NCBI RefSeq assembly: GCF_031143425.1
Contig: NC_090450.1
Location: forward strand, 171,043,272-171,107,271
Reading direction: 5' to 3'
Length of the DNA stretch: 64,000 nt
Origin: Pleurodeles waltl
Lineage: Eukaryota > Chordata > Amphibia > Caudata > Salamandridae
Part shown: positions 47,401 through 60,036 of the stretch, in pieces
Numbering within the stretch: the first letter of the stretch is position 1
Layout: each line of letters opens with the position of its first letter
Program-made: the position numbers and the translations under genes
The notes under the pieces: model-generated
What the model saw: the letters and a program-made list of their open reading frames with translations, nothing else
The model's database searches: none
Told to the model about the DNA's origin: nothing

Positions 47401-48864
47401 CCACCCACATATTAGAAGCCAGAAGTACATGTTTTGATTGGACAGAAGTTGTTTGCTTCCGCAAAAAGTGCTTGTCCTCCATGCAACTGTTATCATTTTG
47501 CTGATTTATTCAGCTTCCTGTGCTCGAACGTTCAAGAACACCCATGACATTGGAAAGCTATTAAACATAGATAAATTATGTTGTGTTTCTTTGACAGAAG
47601 CACTGATGGGAGGGGGGCAGTCATTAACCTACATGCTGAACAAGAGGCCATCTTGACGTTTATAACTAATAATGGGAAAGTATGTTTTTAAATTGGCGCT
47701 TATTGTGAAATTTGTGCTGGATTTCAAAGGGGGTATGTAGTGAGTATCATGCTGGATTCGAGATGCATGGCACGGTTTGGTGTCTGGGTTTGGGGATTCA
47801 TATCAGATGTGGTCTCTTTTTCGAGATTGACGCTTGGTGACTTAGCACTCCTGATCACTGTAGGTCTACAATATTTTCAAATCCCTTTGGTTGTTATTAA
47901 AGTTCATTTAGATTTTGGAATGAGGTGGAGGGGCAATTGGCATGTGACACAAGAATCCACAGATATATGTTGTTGGGATTACGTAGATTGAACATAACAT
48001 TACATGTGAGTTTCCACTTGTAGGCTTTTTTTTTGGCATGATATAATTCACATGATGACACAAGATGTAGAGTCTCTTATGGGGAATACGTATAAGATGA
48101 ATTAAATGGTTGTTCTCTCTGTTTTCTTAGCCCTGATAAAGTTGAAGGGCAAGACGCCCAATCAACAAAATATTGGACTCCAGACCATAATGGAATTGTG
48201 ATTCTCATTTGAGATATCTTATGTATTGGCATATTACCAGCGTGTGCTTAAGGCTTTAATTCTACATGGATTTTAGGTCTGGCTTGGCAGTGCAGCTGTC
48301 ACCTGGCCATTAACCTTCATCAACGTTAGTCTAAAGTGCTTCAAACGACATCCATTCCTGTGCTATTTACTTGTAATGCTTCACATTGCCATACAACTTT
48401 CCTTTGAAGCCATACCTGTTGGCATTGCAAATGCTAGTCTATTGACTGAGGGAGTGCTAAAGCACCTCCCACACCCTTACTTCCCGTGTCACTTACACTG
48501 AACATACTCTGAAGCACTGGGATTCAGGAAAACAAGTTGAATACTGATGTTGGTGACCGCTCCGTTAGCTTGAGTGTAACTGTAAGAACCGTACCACGTG
48601 ATGCATACAGAAGCTTCGTCTGCTCCTAGCAAGTAGCACAGCAGCTGCACAAGGATTAGGGCACGGAGAGTAGAGCATTTTCAAAAGATGTTGGAAATCC
48701 CTGGTGTTAGTCCTCTATATCTGTCATTGTGTATTCAAGCAGCCCCACAAATTCTCACACATCTCAGGTTATAAAAGTGCATTACATATCTTTCCCACAT
48801 CATCAGAATGATCGTCATGCAATCAGAACTAGCATTGGTAGCAGTGGGGCTGATCAAAAAGTGC
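44471..48864. other. Intergenic sequence, no gene supported; dispersed-repeat fragments likely
   Basis: No protein family or RNA gene is recognised. Between about 44830 and 45480 the plus strand carries TTATTGATTGATT-type ends and a GGCTGTTCCAGG word often seen in LINE or SINE tails, but no reading frame is preserved. Around 48130-48220 CCCTGATAAAGTTGAAGGGC and CAAGACGCC recall a common amphibian repeat motif. Both assignments are weak. Confidence 0.4.
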
Positions 48865-49233
48865 CTAGTGATGACTGTTAACATTTGTATAATAGATACA
48901 CTTGTTACTTCCAGCATGTAGAAATGACAAATTAGCATAACATAACAATTTCCTAAAATTTGTTTCTAAAGTATAAATCAAAGGATTTGTGCAGACCCAT
49001 GCTGAGATGGACATAGATGCCATTAGGGTACCAGTTGTTGGATTTGAAATAATTTGGCTTTGTTGATTGAAATCTAAGGCAGACTGGCTAACAAACAGCA
49101 GAAAACATACTTTAATACATGTGTAGTAAATCATATCCTCGTGTGTTGTTACAGTGAAAGAATAAAAATATGTTTTTACTGTTACAAAAAAAATGATGCA
49201 GCACGGTGCATGACCTAAGGCTGGACAATTCAA
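48865..49233 (-). pseudogene. Possible seven-transmembrane receptor C-terminal fragment
   Basis: A 122-codon minus frame contains SMSISAWVCTNPLIYTLE (about residues 73-90) followed by TNFRKLLCYA. This looks like transmembrane helix 7 with an NPxxY motif (NPLIY, 83-87) and the start of helix 8 (FRKLL). An upstream hydrophobic stretch (YYTCIKVCFLLFVSQSAL, 36-53) could be helix 6, but the expected CWxP motif is missing. No upstream helices, disulphide cysteine or DRY motif were found nearby. It may be a decayed GPCR fragment or a chance hydrophobic frame; the subfamily is not identifiable. Confidence 0.3.
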
Positions 49234-49334
49234 GAAATCTCAAACTGTACTGTCAGCTATAAATGGTTAACCTAATCCAGGTATTACAATACATGGAATA
49301 AAACAAGATTTGCTTTTTTCCGTACACATTTTTT

Positions 49335-49620
49335 AGGGTTGAGCCTGCGAGTGCATGCACTAGTGCATGTGTCTCCCTTGCAAGACTCTGTTGTGTTTAG
49401 TAAAGGGCATGGAGCTCGTCTGTGGTTCACCATTTTTTGGTTTGCGTGGCATTCTTCTCTTGATTCCAGTAATTCGACAAAGCACGCCTGGCATAGTTTT
49501 CGTTCCTCTGTGTGGAGCAGGGTTCAAGAACTAATTAATTCAACTTAATTAGTGTGCGTCTGCTGCTCCTGACATAATCAAGGTACTATTTTGTTCTTTA
49601 TAACTTCTAGTGCCCTACAA
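49335..49620 (+). mobile_element. Dispersed repeat adjoining the satellite
   Basis: The block begins GAGCCTGCGAGTGCATGCAC and contains GGAGCTCGTCTGTGGTTCAC and AATTCGACAAAGCACGCC, later TTAATTCAACTTAATTAG. It is rich in TG and CA where CpG would be expected, suggesting a decayed CpG-rich family. I recall this family from salamander sequence; the class is unknown. The frame at 49339-49548 is not regarded as a gene. Confidence 0.4.
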
Positions 49621-49752
49621 AAAGAAGGCTTGTGATTGGAAAAACTTGCACTGCAGGACAAACAAAATTGCAAAGTTTTATTGTTTATAGTTAACTTTCT
49701 TTTATTTTGCCCTGTCACATTTTGTCAATTTCCACTCATGTTTTCTTCTCCA

Positions 49753-50818
49753 GTCCAATCTGCCCCACTCCAATTCAAAACAATATGCCCCACTCCAACC
49801 CAAAACAATATTCCCCACTCCAATCCTAAACAATATGCCCTACTCCAATATGCCCAAATCCAAAATAATCTGCCCCACTCCAATCTGCTGCACTCCAATC
49901 CAAAACAATCTGCCTGACTCAAATCTGCCCCACTGCAATCCAAAAGAATCTGCCCCCACTCTAATCCGCCCACTCCCATTGGCCCCACTTCAATCCACTC
50001 CAATAAAAAACAGTCTACCCCACTCCAATCCAAAGCAATATGGCCCACTCTAATTCAATCCACCTCACCTCAATCCAATCTACCCTACTTCATCCTAATT
50101 CACCCCTCCAATGCATCCCACTCCCATCCAAACAACCCCACACCAAACAAATCCACCCTACTCTAATCCACCCTAATACAATCTGCCCCACTCCAATCTA
50201 AAACATTCTGCCCCACTCCAATCCAAAACAATCTGCCCACTCCAACCTGCCACACTCCAATCAATTTCATCCTGCTCCACTACATTCTGTCCCACTTTAA
50301 TACAAAACAACCTGCCCCACTCTAATCAAGTCCACCCCACCTCACCCCAATCCAACACACTCCATCCTAATTCACCCCACTCCAGTCTACCCTCCTGCAG
50401 CCCAGTCCACCCCACACTAATCCTATTGAATCCACCCCACAGCTGTCCAATCCAAACTACCCCACTCCATTCCATACATCACAATCCATACTGCTCACCC
50501 CAACCCACCACACCCCAGTCCAGTCAGCCCCACTGCAGTCCCATTCACACTACTCCAATACAGCCCACCACCCTACTCCAATCCAAACCACCCAACTCCA
50601 GTCATCCCACACACTCCAATCATCCCACTCCAGTCCAGTCCAATCCAACCCACCTTATTCCAATCAAATCCACCTACTCCAATCAAGTGTATTGCTACCC
50701 AATCCACCTCACTCAAATACAGTCAACTCTACTCCAGTACAATCCACTTTAACCCCCCCCCCCCACTCAATCCAATCTGGTCCACATTAATCCAGGAAAT
50801 ACTGAAATACAATCCTCC
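49753..50818. repeat. Degenerate pentamer satellite, block 1 (CCAAT/CCACY-based)
   Basis: The plus strand is almost free of G and consists of CCACT, CCAAT, CCACC and CCAAA pentamers. Early in the block these assemble into 25-bp units (TGCCCCACTCCAATCC plus AAAACAATC) alternating with 15-bp units (TGCCCCACTCCAATC). Further right they grade into simple CCACC-CCAAT pentamer strings. A C-run lies at about 50754-50763. The minus strand is GGATTGGAGTGG-rich. Open frames in any phase are repeat artefacts. Confidence 0.95.
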
Positions 50819-51149
50819 ATCAGAAAATGGTTCCTAGTTTAAGGAATCCTGATGATTTACAGTAAATAAAAAAGAAGAAAAAGAGAAACAAAAATAAAAA
50901 GAGCAATAAGAAGTCAACTGAAATAGTTGGTGAAAAAAATAGACAAAAAAACAAAAAATTAAAAGAAAAGAATAAGCCAACAAACCCAGTCACAAATACC
51001 CCACCCAATGATGTAAACACTTACATATTTATTTCAAAATACAATAAATATTTCAAATCGTCATGGCAGGGTATTGGGTAAAGTTTTCAATAAGCAATTA
51101 TCGCGCCTGGGTTAAACCTCATTGGCTACGATACGGTCACTATGCAAAG
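50819..51149. other. Non-repetitive AT-rich block interrupting the satellite
   Basis: About 330 bp of ordinary AT-rich sequence, with A-rich tracts at 50866-50970 and a CpG-containing end (TTATCGCGCCTGGG, CTACGATACGGTCAC), splits the satellite. It may be an inserted element or a flanking segment between two amplified tracts. No target duplication was identified by eye. Confidence 0.6.
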
Positions 51150-52295
51150 CCACATTAATCCACCCTACTCCAATAAATCCACCCCACCCCACTCCAATCA
51201 ATTCCACCCCACTCCAATCCAATCCACCACAATCCAATCCACCCCAATCCAGTCCACCCCACTCCAGTCCAGCCTAACCCTATCCAATCCACTCCATCAC
51301 ACTCAGTCAATATGCCCCATCACACCCTAATCCACCCCACTCAGTCCAATCCACCTCACTCTACTCCACTCAGATACATCCAGCTCTGGTCCACCCCACC
51401 CATTCCACACCAATCCACCCTACTTCAGTCCCCCCACCCCATGCCAATCCAGTCTACCTCACCTCAATGCAATCCACCTGAGTCCAATCCATCCCAGTCT
51501 AGTCCACCTCACCACAATCCAATACACCACACCCCAATCCAATCCACCCTACTCCAATCAATCCACCCCACTCCAATACAGTCCACTCCACTCCAGTCCA
51601 ATCCACCACAATCCAATCCACCCCAGTCCACTCCGCCCCACACCAATCCACCTCACGTTGCTTCAGTCCACTACACTTTACCCCAATCCAACCCACCCCA
51701 TCCCAGTTCAGTCCACTGCACTCCAATCCAATCCATCCAGCCTACTCCGCTCCAACACAATCCACTGCAATCCACCTCACCCTACCTATCCCAGTTCAGT
51801 CCACCCACTCCAATCCAATTCACCCACTCCAATCCACCCCACCTCCATGCAATGCAACCCTTTCCAATCTGCTCCAGTCCACCCCAATCCAGTCCACCAC
51901 TCCACACTACAATCCATTCCACCCCACCCAATCCAATCTGCTCCACCCACCCCAATCCATCCAGCCCCATCTCTACTATTTAATCCACCACACTTAAATC
52001 CATCCCAATCCCATTCACCTCACCCCATTTAAATCCACCCCATTACAGTCCACTGCACTCCACTCAAGCTACCCCAATCCAATCAACCCCATTCTACTCC
52101 AATCCACCCCACTACCTCAATTCACTGTAACTCACTCCACCCTGTTCCACTCCACTCTACAACACTCTCTGCCATTGAATTCTCCTCCCATCTACTCAAC
52201 CCTGTGGCACTCTAATACTCCTACTCCACTCTAGAACATTCAGACAAATCCACTCTATGACACTCTACTTCCCAACTCCACTCTGACACTCCACA
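51150..52295. repeat. Degenerate pentamer satellite, block 2
   Basis: CCACCCCACTCCAATCCAAT-type strings dominate to about 52130. They then grade into CCACTCTA and ACACTCTA variants, ending near 52295. The longest open frame (51312-51983, plus, 223 codons) is a Pro/Ser/His/Asn/Thr repeat peptide and not a gene. Confidence 0.93.
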
Positions 52296-54190
52296 CCACT
52301 AACCTTTAGCCATGCTGAACAGGAGCCACACTGATGTACAACATGGCAAAACAAAACCAAATGGTCTTGTATAGGTGAGATCTATTGGATTTGCCAATAC
52401 TTGCTTGTTAATTGCCTCTATAGTCTCACTCAAAGTGTTACACATGATGTCAATCATAGACCCAGTAAACCAAAGAAATGTCACTCGTGCATAATGAAAT
52501 ACGTGGCAGTTATGTGTTTATGGCGATGATTGGTACAAGTTTTGGCTGTGCTGTCAGGCAGACCGAGTAAAGTGGCTCAAGAATTGCCAAGTCAACTGGA
52601 GGAGGTTGTCCACAGCCAACAAGTTTATGGAATGAAAAAGGTAGTACAAATCAGAAAAGAAAATTGGGATAAACCAGCTCTGCGAAAACTGATGATATCA
52701 AATGAGACTGAAAGATCGAGCAAAAAGCCACACGACATTGTCACTTATCTCTTGATCTAATCAATACTTCAAAGGCATCACCTAAATCTGGTCCTGTCAG
52801 CCTTTGGAGCCCTAGCAATGGGACAGATGACTCGCCTTGCCTCATTTAACCGTGGCGGAAGTGCTGTGTGTCCGATGCTGGACTATTGGTACTCTCACTG
52901 CCGAGCAACTGCTGTCATTCAGTGGCAGATGTGCACCCGGTCTAGGGCAGGTCTTCTAAAACCTTGTCTGGCATTTTTATTTTCTGCCTTAACCTCACTG
53001 CACAGCATCTGAGACGGGAAAAATAATCAATGTCCCAGACGCAGAGGGAGAAATCTTCATACGCATCTGGGACGCTGATGGTTTGTTTTTACAAACATAT
53101 CTGTTTGTCGTCTATGGAAAACAAAAAAAATGCAGCTGTGTCAGGCAAGTCGTGATGGCGGAAGCATACTTAGTGGTAGAGGTTTGATGCGCTCGGGCCG
53201 GACCAGGCATTTCCCGGTGGGATGGAGTCCCCGAAGTCCTGTCTAGAAAAGCCCAGGACCGCTCCTGGTGTCTCTGTCACGTTGCCAAGCCCAGTCACAA
53301 AAGAAACAGAGAGGTTTCAGGAGAGAAAGAGACGGGTTGAATAAAGAGGTTCGAGAGGGATTAAATACATGAACGTCAATTCGCCGAAATGCTAGGCATA
53401 GCCCACACAACATGTTTTTTTGTGAAAGGGAATGACAGATGCAAGTAGCCACTCCTGTTTGAGCCCTTCAACCACACTATCGTTATTGCGTCTTGAAAGC
53501 CAGATGAAAACGCAGGCTAAATTAATAGTTGCGTTTGTGGGAGCGTGACTGACCATAGGCAAAGTTAAATTTGGACTGCGTGACTTTTTGAACACAAACT
53601 TCATGATTTTTTTTTCACACCGTTACAAATTTGTGTTCAATTTCCTTTTCATCCTCCCCTGCCCAGCGGATAACATACATAATATGCGGCCAATATTTTT
53701 TGGGGGCATTAAGACAAGATGTCATAGTAACAAACCAAATACACAAAGGAGCAACGGGGCTGACCCGTTGATAGTTCAGGTTAACACTTTTCAGTGCGAA
53801 CATGTTTTTTTAAGCTAGCGTGCTGCAGATGTGCTCACGTGCCATTCCGTCAGCTGCAGCGTGTCGATGTACTGCGCATGCGGAGCGCGGGCTGCGGCCT
53901 GGGGCGTCGAGGGGGACTGACAGCGGTCTGTGCATGAAACCACATTGCTGAAACTGCCTTTTCACCCAGTTCTGTGTACACACAATGTATCCGCTGAAGA
54001 ATGCGCTTGCTGCCTGGCGACTGTCAAACTGCTCTTATCTGCGGCATACAAACCTTGGATTGTGCTACAATCTCAAATAGGCCTCTGAAAATATCGCGGA
54101 TCCCGTTGACGAAGTTTGTGCTGTGACTCAGAGGAGTAACGCTGGCCACAAGGCGCTGGGGGCACCAAAGCCTTCGTGGGGTTGCGGGGG
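52296..54190. other. Intergenic sequence, no gene supported
   Basis: It includes a 76-codon plus frame (52530-52760) with a Lys-rich end and no recognised family, and a mixed-GC stretch near 53800-53930 with several CpG. Between 53005 and 53090 the words CATCTGAGACGG and CATCTGGGACGC recur with CCCAGACGC, a possible small repeat. Nothing is firm enough to name. Confidence 0.4.
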
Positions 54191-54191
54191 T

Positions 54192-54198
54192 GGTGTGT

Positions 54199-54229
<31 letters not shown>

Positions 54230-54235
54230 GGGGGA
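54192..54235. repeat. (GT)n plus poly-G compound tract
   Basis: About ten GT units are followed directly by more than 20 G on the plus strand. It could form Z-DNA and G-quadruplex structures and is a likely sequencing-error hotspot. Confidence 0.95.
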
Positions 54236-56955
54236 GGCGGTCAGTCAGTCCAAGGCCAACGTATATCTGACGTGGACTTTCGACTAATTCCGCTTGGAGA
54301 ACGCCGGCTCTGTGAGCTATTTGTGTGATCTTCCTCCTGGCCTACTCCACAAACTCAGAAGTAGACCAGGAGTACTAAGAGTGTAAATCACACCTGTTCA
54401 TAGAAAACTCAATGACTCAGACAATGCATTTATGTGAAGTGTTACTTACTACAAAATTGCTTCCCCATTGAATGTAATTACCCCTGCGAGCTCAGGCACA
54501 AAACAGAAGATGGATGTCACAAGAGCATGATTCTGTAACTGTTGCATTTTCCCATTGGGCCGAACACTCAGGGCCTGCTTTTAAAGAAGGATGCGTTGTC
54601 ATGTCTATCCGTGGGTGGTGTAACTTTGTCAGTGAGATTATGGTCAGTGAGCCTGAGATTTGCCAACAGTGATTGCAGTGTACCCAAGTTAATGCTCTGG
54701 TTTCCTTTTATTTAGCCGAATGCTAATGAGGTTGTCATTATGCAAGCAAAATATATTTTGCGCTTACAAGTTGAAGCAAGTGCAGCGCAAAATTGATTTT
54801 TCAGCATGGAGCTTCAGTCCTACAGTTCTACAGAGGAGGAACACAACTTAGTAGTAACAACACAAACACTCATACAAAGTCAGATCTATTAATATAGCAT
54901 AATATGGCATTGCATGAAATCCTTGCGCCAATTGAATCCCAGAACAAGCAAATGGCAAGCAGAATATCGCATGTTATTCCCAGCTATGACACATTTAATT
55001 AAAAAAAACATGCACGTTTTACATGGTTGCCACTGTGTAGAATTTGCACTGGAAGGTGTACCTCAAGCACAAATTTCACTTAAAAAACAATGACTTGACT
55101 GCACCAAAGGTCAATGCTTAGCATCGCGTAAAACATTTTTGACTGCTGTTCATGCCTCTTTGTAAATATGTCTCTGTAATACTCTTCCTCTTGAACAATG
55201 TAGTGCTGTAGATTCACCTCATTGCTTCGCTGCATGAAGTTTAGTAAATTGGAACCCACAGAGATGATGCACTGAGCAGTAGATGGGGTACTTTTGAAGT
55301 TGGGAAGGTTGAAGTTTGGAGAGATTCAGAAGAGTAAAAGTACTGTTTTGAAGAGTAACCAACAGAAACAATGTTGAGGCTTCAATCTGTCCAAGAATTT
55401 GTGTACATTATGATGTACAAAAAACAGCGCACTCCCAACCAATACCAAAGCAGAAGTGATATGGGCAATCAGACTGCGGCATCCATGCCTACACTACCAC
55501 CCGCTATCTGCCGATAAAGCTCCAAACAATAAGAATAAGGTGGCCGTATACTCTGCACAATTTTTACATGGCCTGGTGGAAAGATGCCACTCCGACATGC
55601 TGTCACAGATCTAGTGGTAGTTCCTAAATTTGTCCTTCGGCAAAGTTCAAGGAATCCCCTGGATTTCTCCCAGCCTGCTGCACATGGCCACTTCTCAAGG
55701 GGGTATCTCCATATATTCCCTGAGCCCCCAGGGCTAGTGGAAATTGCTGTTGTCAGTCCAGCAACCTGAGGTATCATGGGAAGCCTTAAACATTTGCTGG
55801 GGTATGCACAAAGCCTCTGACAAAAGAGGTATTCTGCTCAATCGGGGTTTGCATGATACTCGCAAACAATTCGACGGATTCTCATTTTATCTGGGGTTTG
55901 GAGGGAGGATGTGCTTGCGTACCCTAGAAATGCAAAGATTAATTGGCACTCGTGTATGGAGGAATCCCAGGAATATTTGACTTCTCAAAGGGCTGGAGAT
56001 CCTTGCAGGTTTCTTTTTCTGCCAAGTGGCGCTGCAGGGCCGCTAAAAAACATCTTAATCTGCATGCTGACGTCTGCCAGCCCTGGAGTACTCCGACCAC
56101 AGCCTAGTTAGTCCTGTAACATAGTACAGTTACATATAATATCCATGGCAAGGGAATGGTGTAGTGTAGTGGGGTTTAAAGCAGCGCCTCTGAGCAGGTC
56201 GGTCTACATGAAAGTTCTTTGTCACTTGTAGGTAACAATATCCTTTGCCAATGTAGCAGCCCATTAGACTCTGAAACGTATTAGCAACAGGTTCCAATGC
56301 TAGTACAATGGAATATATGTACGTCTGCTTGTGTTTATGTGTGTGAGTGAGTGTATCGACTTTTTTTCTGCCTTAAAACGCATCGCACGCTAACAGTGTG
56401 ATGTATTCTACTGAACTGAGTGAATGTGTTCTGGCTGAAAGGTTTATGTGGTCTGCTTGAAATCAGATTTACAAAAAACAGAATGGACCTTATTCTGAAA
56501 GTTATTTGTGCATGCAAGTCGTAATTACACATAGAAATATCTCTATTCATGAGAGACAATCATTTAAAAAAAAAATCAGAGCCATCCGTTTTGCATGTTT
56601 ATGGTTATTTTCACACAAATATGTTTTTGTCCGGAAATCTACAATCAGGTTTGAAAAGGGCGCAGGAAATGGTTAATACAGGGTGCCAAGTCCCTTTTAG
56701 TAAACACTCACAAACTCCCATGTTTGTTAGTGTTCTCTAACTCCTCTCCAGATCCCTCCACACCCAGTTCTCCAGCTACCTCCACACCAGTGTTTTCCAT
56801 TGCCTCTGGTTTATCTTGCAAGAACAAAATGTAAGCACACATACTCGTGTGCAGAAATAGAATTCACCAAAGGTTTTTAGGAGTGCTCCTTGAAACCTGT
56901 GACTTAAGCACATTTAAAGATATAACCTGAAAAATCATGTGATGTCCAAAAGTAA
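54236..56955. other. Intergenic sequence, no gene supported
   Basis: No protein family, RNA gene or clear repeat border is recognised. A frame of 102 codons on minus (55469-55777) has no motif. Confidence 0.45.
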
Positions 56956-56959
56956 ATAC

Positions 56960-59900
56960 ATCTATATCCATGTGGTATTGTTGCTGGGCCTGGCCTTTTT
57001 TGCAGGGTCATCCCCAAATGTTTTGCCTTTCTCCTCCCTTTTTTATGACCCTCTTTTTGTTGGCTATAGGACTGTGGGCACTCCACCACTGCTAATCAGT
57101 GCAAAAGTGCATGTGCTCTATTCCCTAAAACTTGCTATAATTGGCTCACACCTGTTTGGCTTCGTTAATTTACCTGTAAGGCCCTTGTAAAATGGTATAC
57201 CATATACCCAGGACCTGTAAATGAAATGCTACTAGTGGGCCTGCAGCTCAGATTGTGCCACCCAGAGGAGTAGCCTTTCAAGCTTGTCTCAGAGACTGCA
57301 TGCACAGTTTACTGATACACTGACTTGGTAAGTCAAACTACTTGCCAAGGACTATACTCCCTTTTTGCTACTCACAAGTCACCCCTAAGGAAGGCCATAG
57401 ATAGCCCTATCAACAGGGTGCTGTGTATGTAAAAGGTAGGACATGTCTCTTTATGTACTACATGTGCTAGTAGTGACAAACAGCCTATTTAGATTCTCAC
57501 TACTGTGAGTGTTGCTCTTCTCATAGGATTGCATTGGAAATGTCCTAACATATGTCTAAGTGATATCTTATGATCTATGAGGAGTAGTGTGGGCATGTTT
57601 AGTATGTTTGGAATGGTAGTGAGAAATCCTGCTTATTGGTGTAGGTGGATTTTTTATTACCACAGCAGAAATGTCACTTTTAAAAAGTGGGCATTTCTTT
57701 GTGCTTATAACTCAAGTGCTTTTGCAAGCTGACTCAAAGCCACGCCTGGGGCAGAGTGACAGCTCCACTTGGCTCATACTTTCTAGACAGCCATCGCACA
57801 GGCAGGGCTGGGTGTGACAGAAGAGGCATCTGCATATTCATAGTCTTCCTGGGCTAGGGAGCGGGAGGGTCAATCACACCTTACAGGTGACTAGGCTGTA
57901 TCCTTCCCTCAGACAATGGACTGATTACCCCTTCCGATGCCTGGAGACAGGGCTGGGTTGAAAGGGTATTGTGCTTGACTTGAAAGGACTCCTTTGAAGT
58001 TACCATCTGAACAAAGGAATTTCTAAGTATAAGTAGAGGGGCTGTAGCCCCCTGACTTTGAGAGCACTTTTGGAGTGAGGACTGAACCTCTGCCTGAGGG
58101 GCTACTGGAGTGCACAAAGGACTCACCTGGACTGCTTTTCTTTTGTTGCCTTGCTGCCTGGAATCTGCTAGGGGGCCCAAAGGACTCAACTGGATTGCAT
58201 TTCGGTATGTTTCCCTGCTGCTAGCTGCTTCCTGATTCTGGACTGCTGAGGCATTGCTGTTTTGTAAGGGTGAACTGCCTTTCCTGCTGGTCCCCTGCCT
58301 GGATATGCTGGCTTACCAGTCTACGGCCCACTGCCTGTGCCCCCTCTCAGTGTTCTCCAGGAGCAGATGGGAGGGCCACTGCTCCCTCAGAGTTCCCATG
58401 CCTGTGAGATTCTGGGGTTGAGCACGCTGGGCTTTGCAAAAGAGGAAAAACACAGCAAGTGCTTTTTATCGTGTGGAGCGCTGAGTACTTTCCTGCTCCT
58501 CAGCACACGTTGAGCTCTATATTTGTCATCTAAGGACAGCGCTATTCTCATTGTGAGTGCTTCACCCCCCCTGGTTCTTTTCTTTTGGTGTGCTTCTGAC
58601 GCGTAAAGGGCACTCCACCTGGACTAGTGCGTGGTGACAACTCTGTTCTGCCTCCAGGGCAGCGCCGACCGTGTTTACACTATACGGTCCCCAAGGAAAG
58701 GGGGAGTGCAACATGTGTCACCAGAGAAAGGCTCTGTCCCACAGGACCTTCATCTGGACTGGGAACTTCGTGTCCACCCGTATTGAATTTCTCTTAGCAA
58801 CCCCCCATCCAACACAACAGACACTGTAGAGAGGTTGCAAAGACCAGAAGACCGCCTCTAACCTTCCAGTGCTGGGAGAGTCTCAGATTGCCCAGGGATG
58901 CTGCACGGCAGCTGTAAAAGCTGCCCAGCGCCCAGGCTCACCCCTCCTCTGACGGAACCTTCCCATGCTGCCTGGCCCTGGGGTAGAAGCCACGTGAGCC
59001 TCTAAGGGGTGTTGCTGGACACAAAGAAGATGCCAGTGACATGACCACCGCACCATGAGGACCCCCTTAGACCGACCACCTGCCTTTCACAAAACTACCA
59101 CTGCAGGAGGATGGAGATCGCACCTCAGAGGTATTTTCAATTCAGTGTGCGGCCAAGACACGTCGGGATACCAGGGTGGACATCGCAAGCCTGCCGATGA
59201 CCTATATGCCTCAGTGCTGTGACGGGGGAAGCTCATGAAGAGGGCCTCCACCACATGGATTCGCCGCAGGCCTGCAAAAGTCTGTGAGAAGGTAGCAGAG
59301 TTTAGAAACTGCACAGGTACTCATTTAGCCTTTTTGTACCCCTGATAGCCTGAAAGCAATGCATTGGAACCAACAGAAGTGCAGGTCGCTGTATCTAGGT
59401 GCCACCTGCACATAGATATAGCAAACCTTTGTTGTTTCACAAGTCTTTCTACTGTCTTTCATGTTCTTGGGGTGATAGCTGGATCACTGACCGCATTTTA
59501 TACCCTGATGTCCAGCACCCAGCCTCCTATGCTTATGCTGATGTTTGGTGGTCTAGATACTTCGCCCCACTATTTTATATCCTGATGCTATAAGCCATGT
59601 AGTTTGTGCCTTACCTTGATGGGTTATTAGGTCCATCATGATAATTGCATTAGATGCACAGTAATACTTTTGTCATGATGTTTGGCAATCTAATCATAGT
59701 TTCCGTACTACACTCCTGGTTCTGTTTATGACAATTACCATGTGACAAGATAATCACTGAGTCATTGCTCAATGATTTATGCACAATATACCTTGTATTT
59801 TTATATAATATTGTGTGGAGTATCTTTTGTGGTATATTTTATTGTGTCACTGGTGTGTGTGTGTTGTGCAGATGCTTTACACATGACCTCTGTGATAAGC

Positions 59901-60036
59901 CTGACTGCTCGTACCAAGCTAAGAAGGGGGTGAGCAGGGGTTTTCTTGGGGTGTAACCCCTTTACCCTGACTAGAGTAGCTGTTTCTGCCTGGCTTAGGT
60001 GCCTACTCTAGCCAACCAGGAACTCAATTTTTAACA
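56960..60036 (+). mobile_element. Long salamander-type interspersed repeat (LTR-like), about 3 kb
   Basis: The block carries a series of phrases I associate with one very abundant salamander repeat. These are CTGGCCTTTTTTGCAGGGTC and CATCCCCAAATGTTTTGCC, GTGGGCACTCCACCACTGCT, AATGCTACTAGTGGGCCTGC, CAAGTCACCCCTAAGGAAGG, GTAGGACATGTC, AAAAAGTGGGCATTTCTTTG, CACGCCTGGGGCAGAGTGAC, AGTGAGGACTGAACCTCTGC, and finally GTGAGCAGGGGTTTTCTTGG and CCCTGACTAGAG, ending CTCAATTTTTAACA. The ...AACA end (60036) suits an LTR whose other end would start TGTTA, but no matching start was found, so it is truncated or solo. No protein-coding frame remains. Class and family name are inference. Confidence 0.55.

Noticed and set aside
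51312..51983. 223-codon Pro/His/Ser/Asn-rich open frame
   Set aside because: It lies wholly in the pentamer satellite, where the lack of G on the plus strand removes stop codons. It is not a gene.
52530..52760. 76-codon plus-strand frame with Lys-rich end
   Set aside because: It reads somewhat like coding sequence, but no family is recognised and no splice context or neighbouring exon was found.
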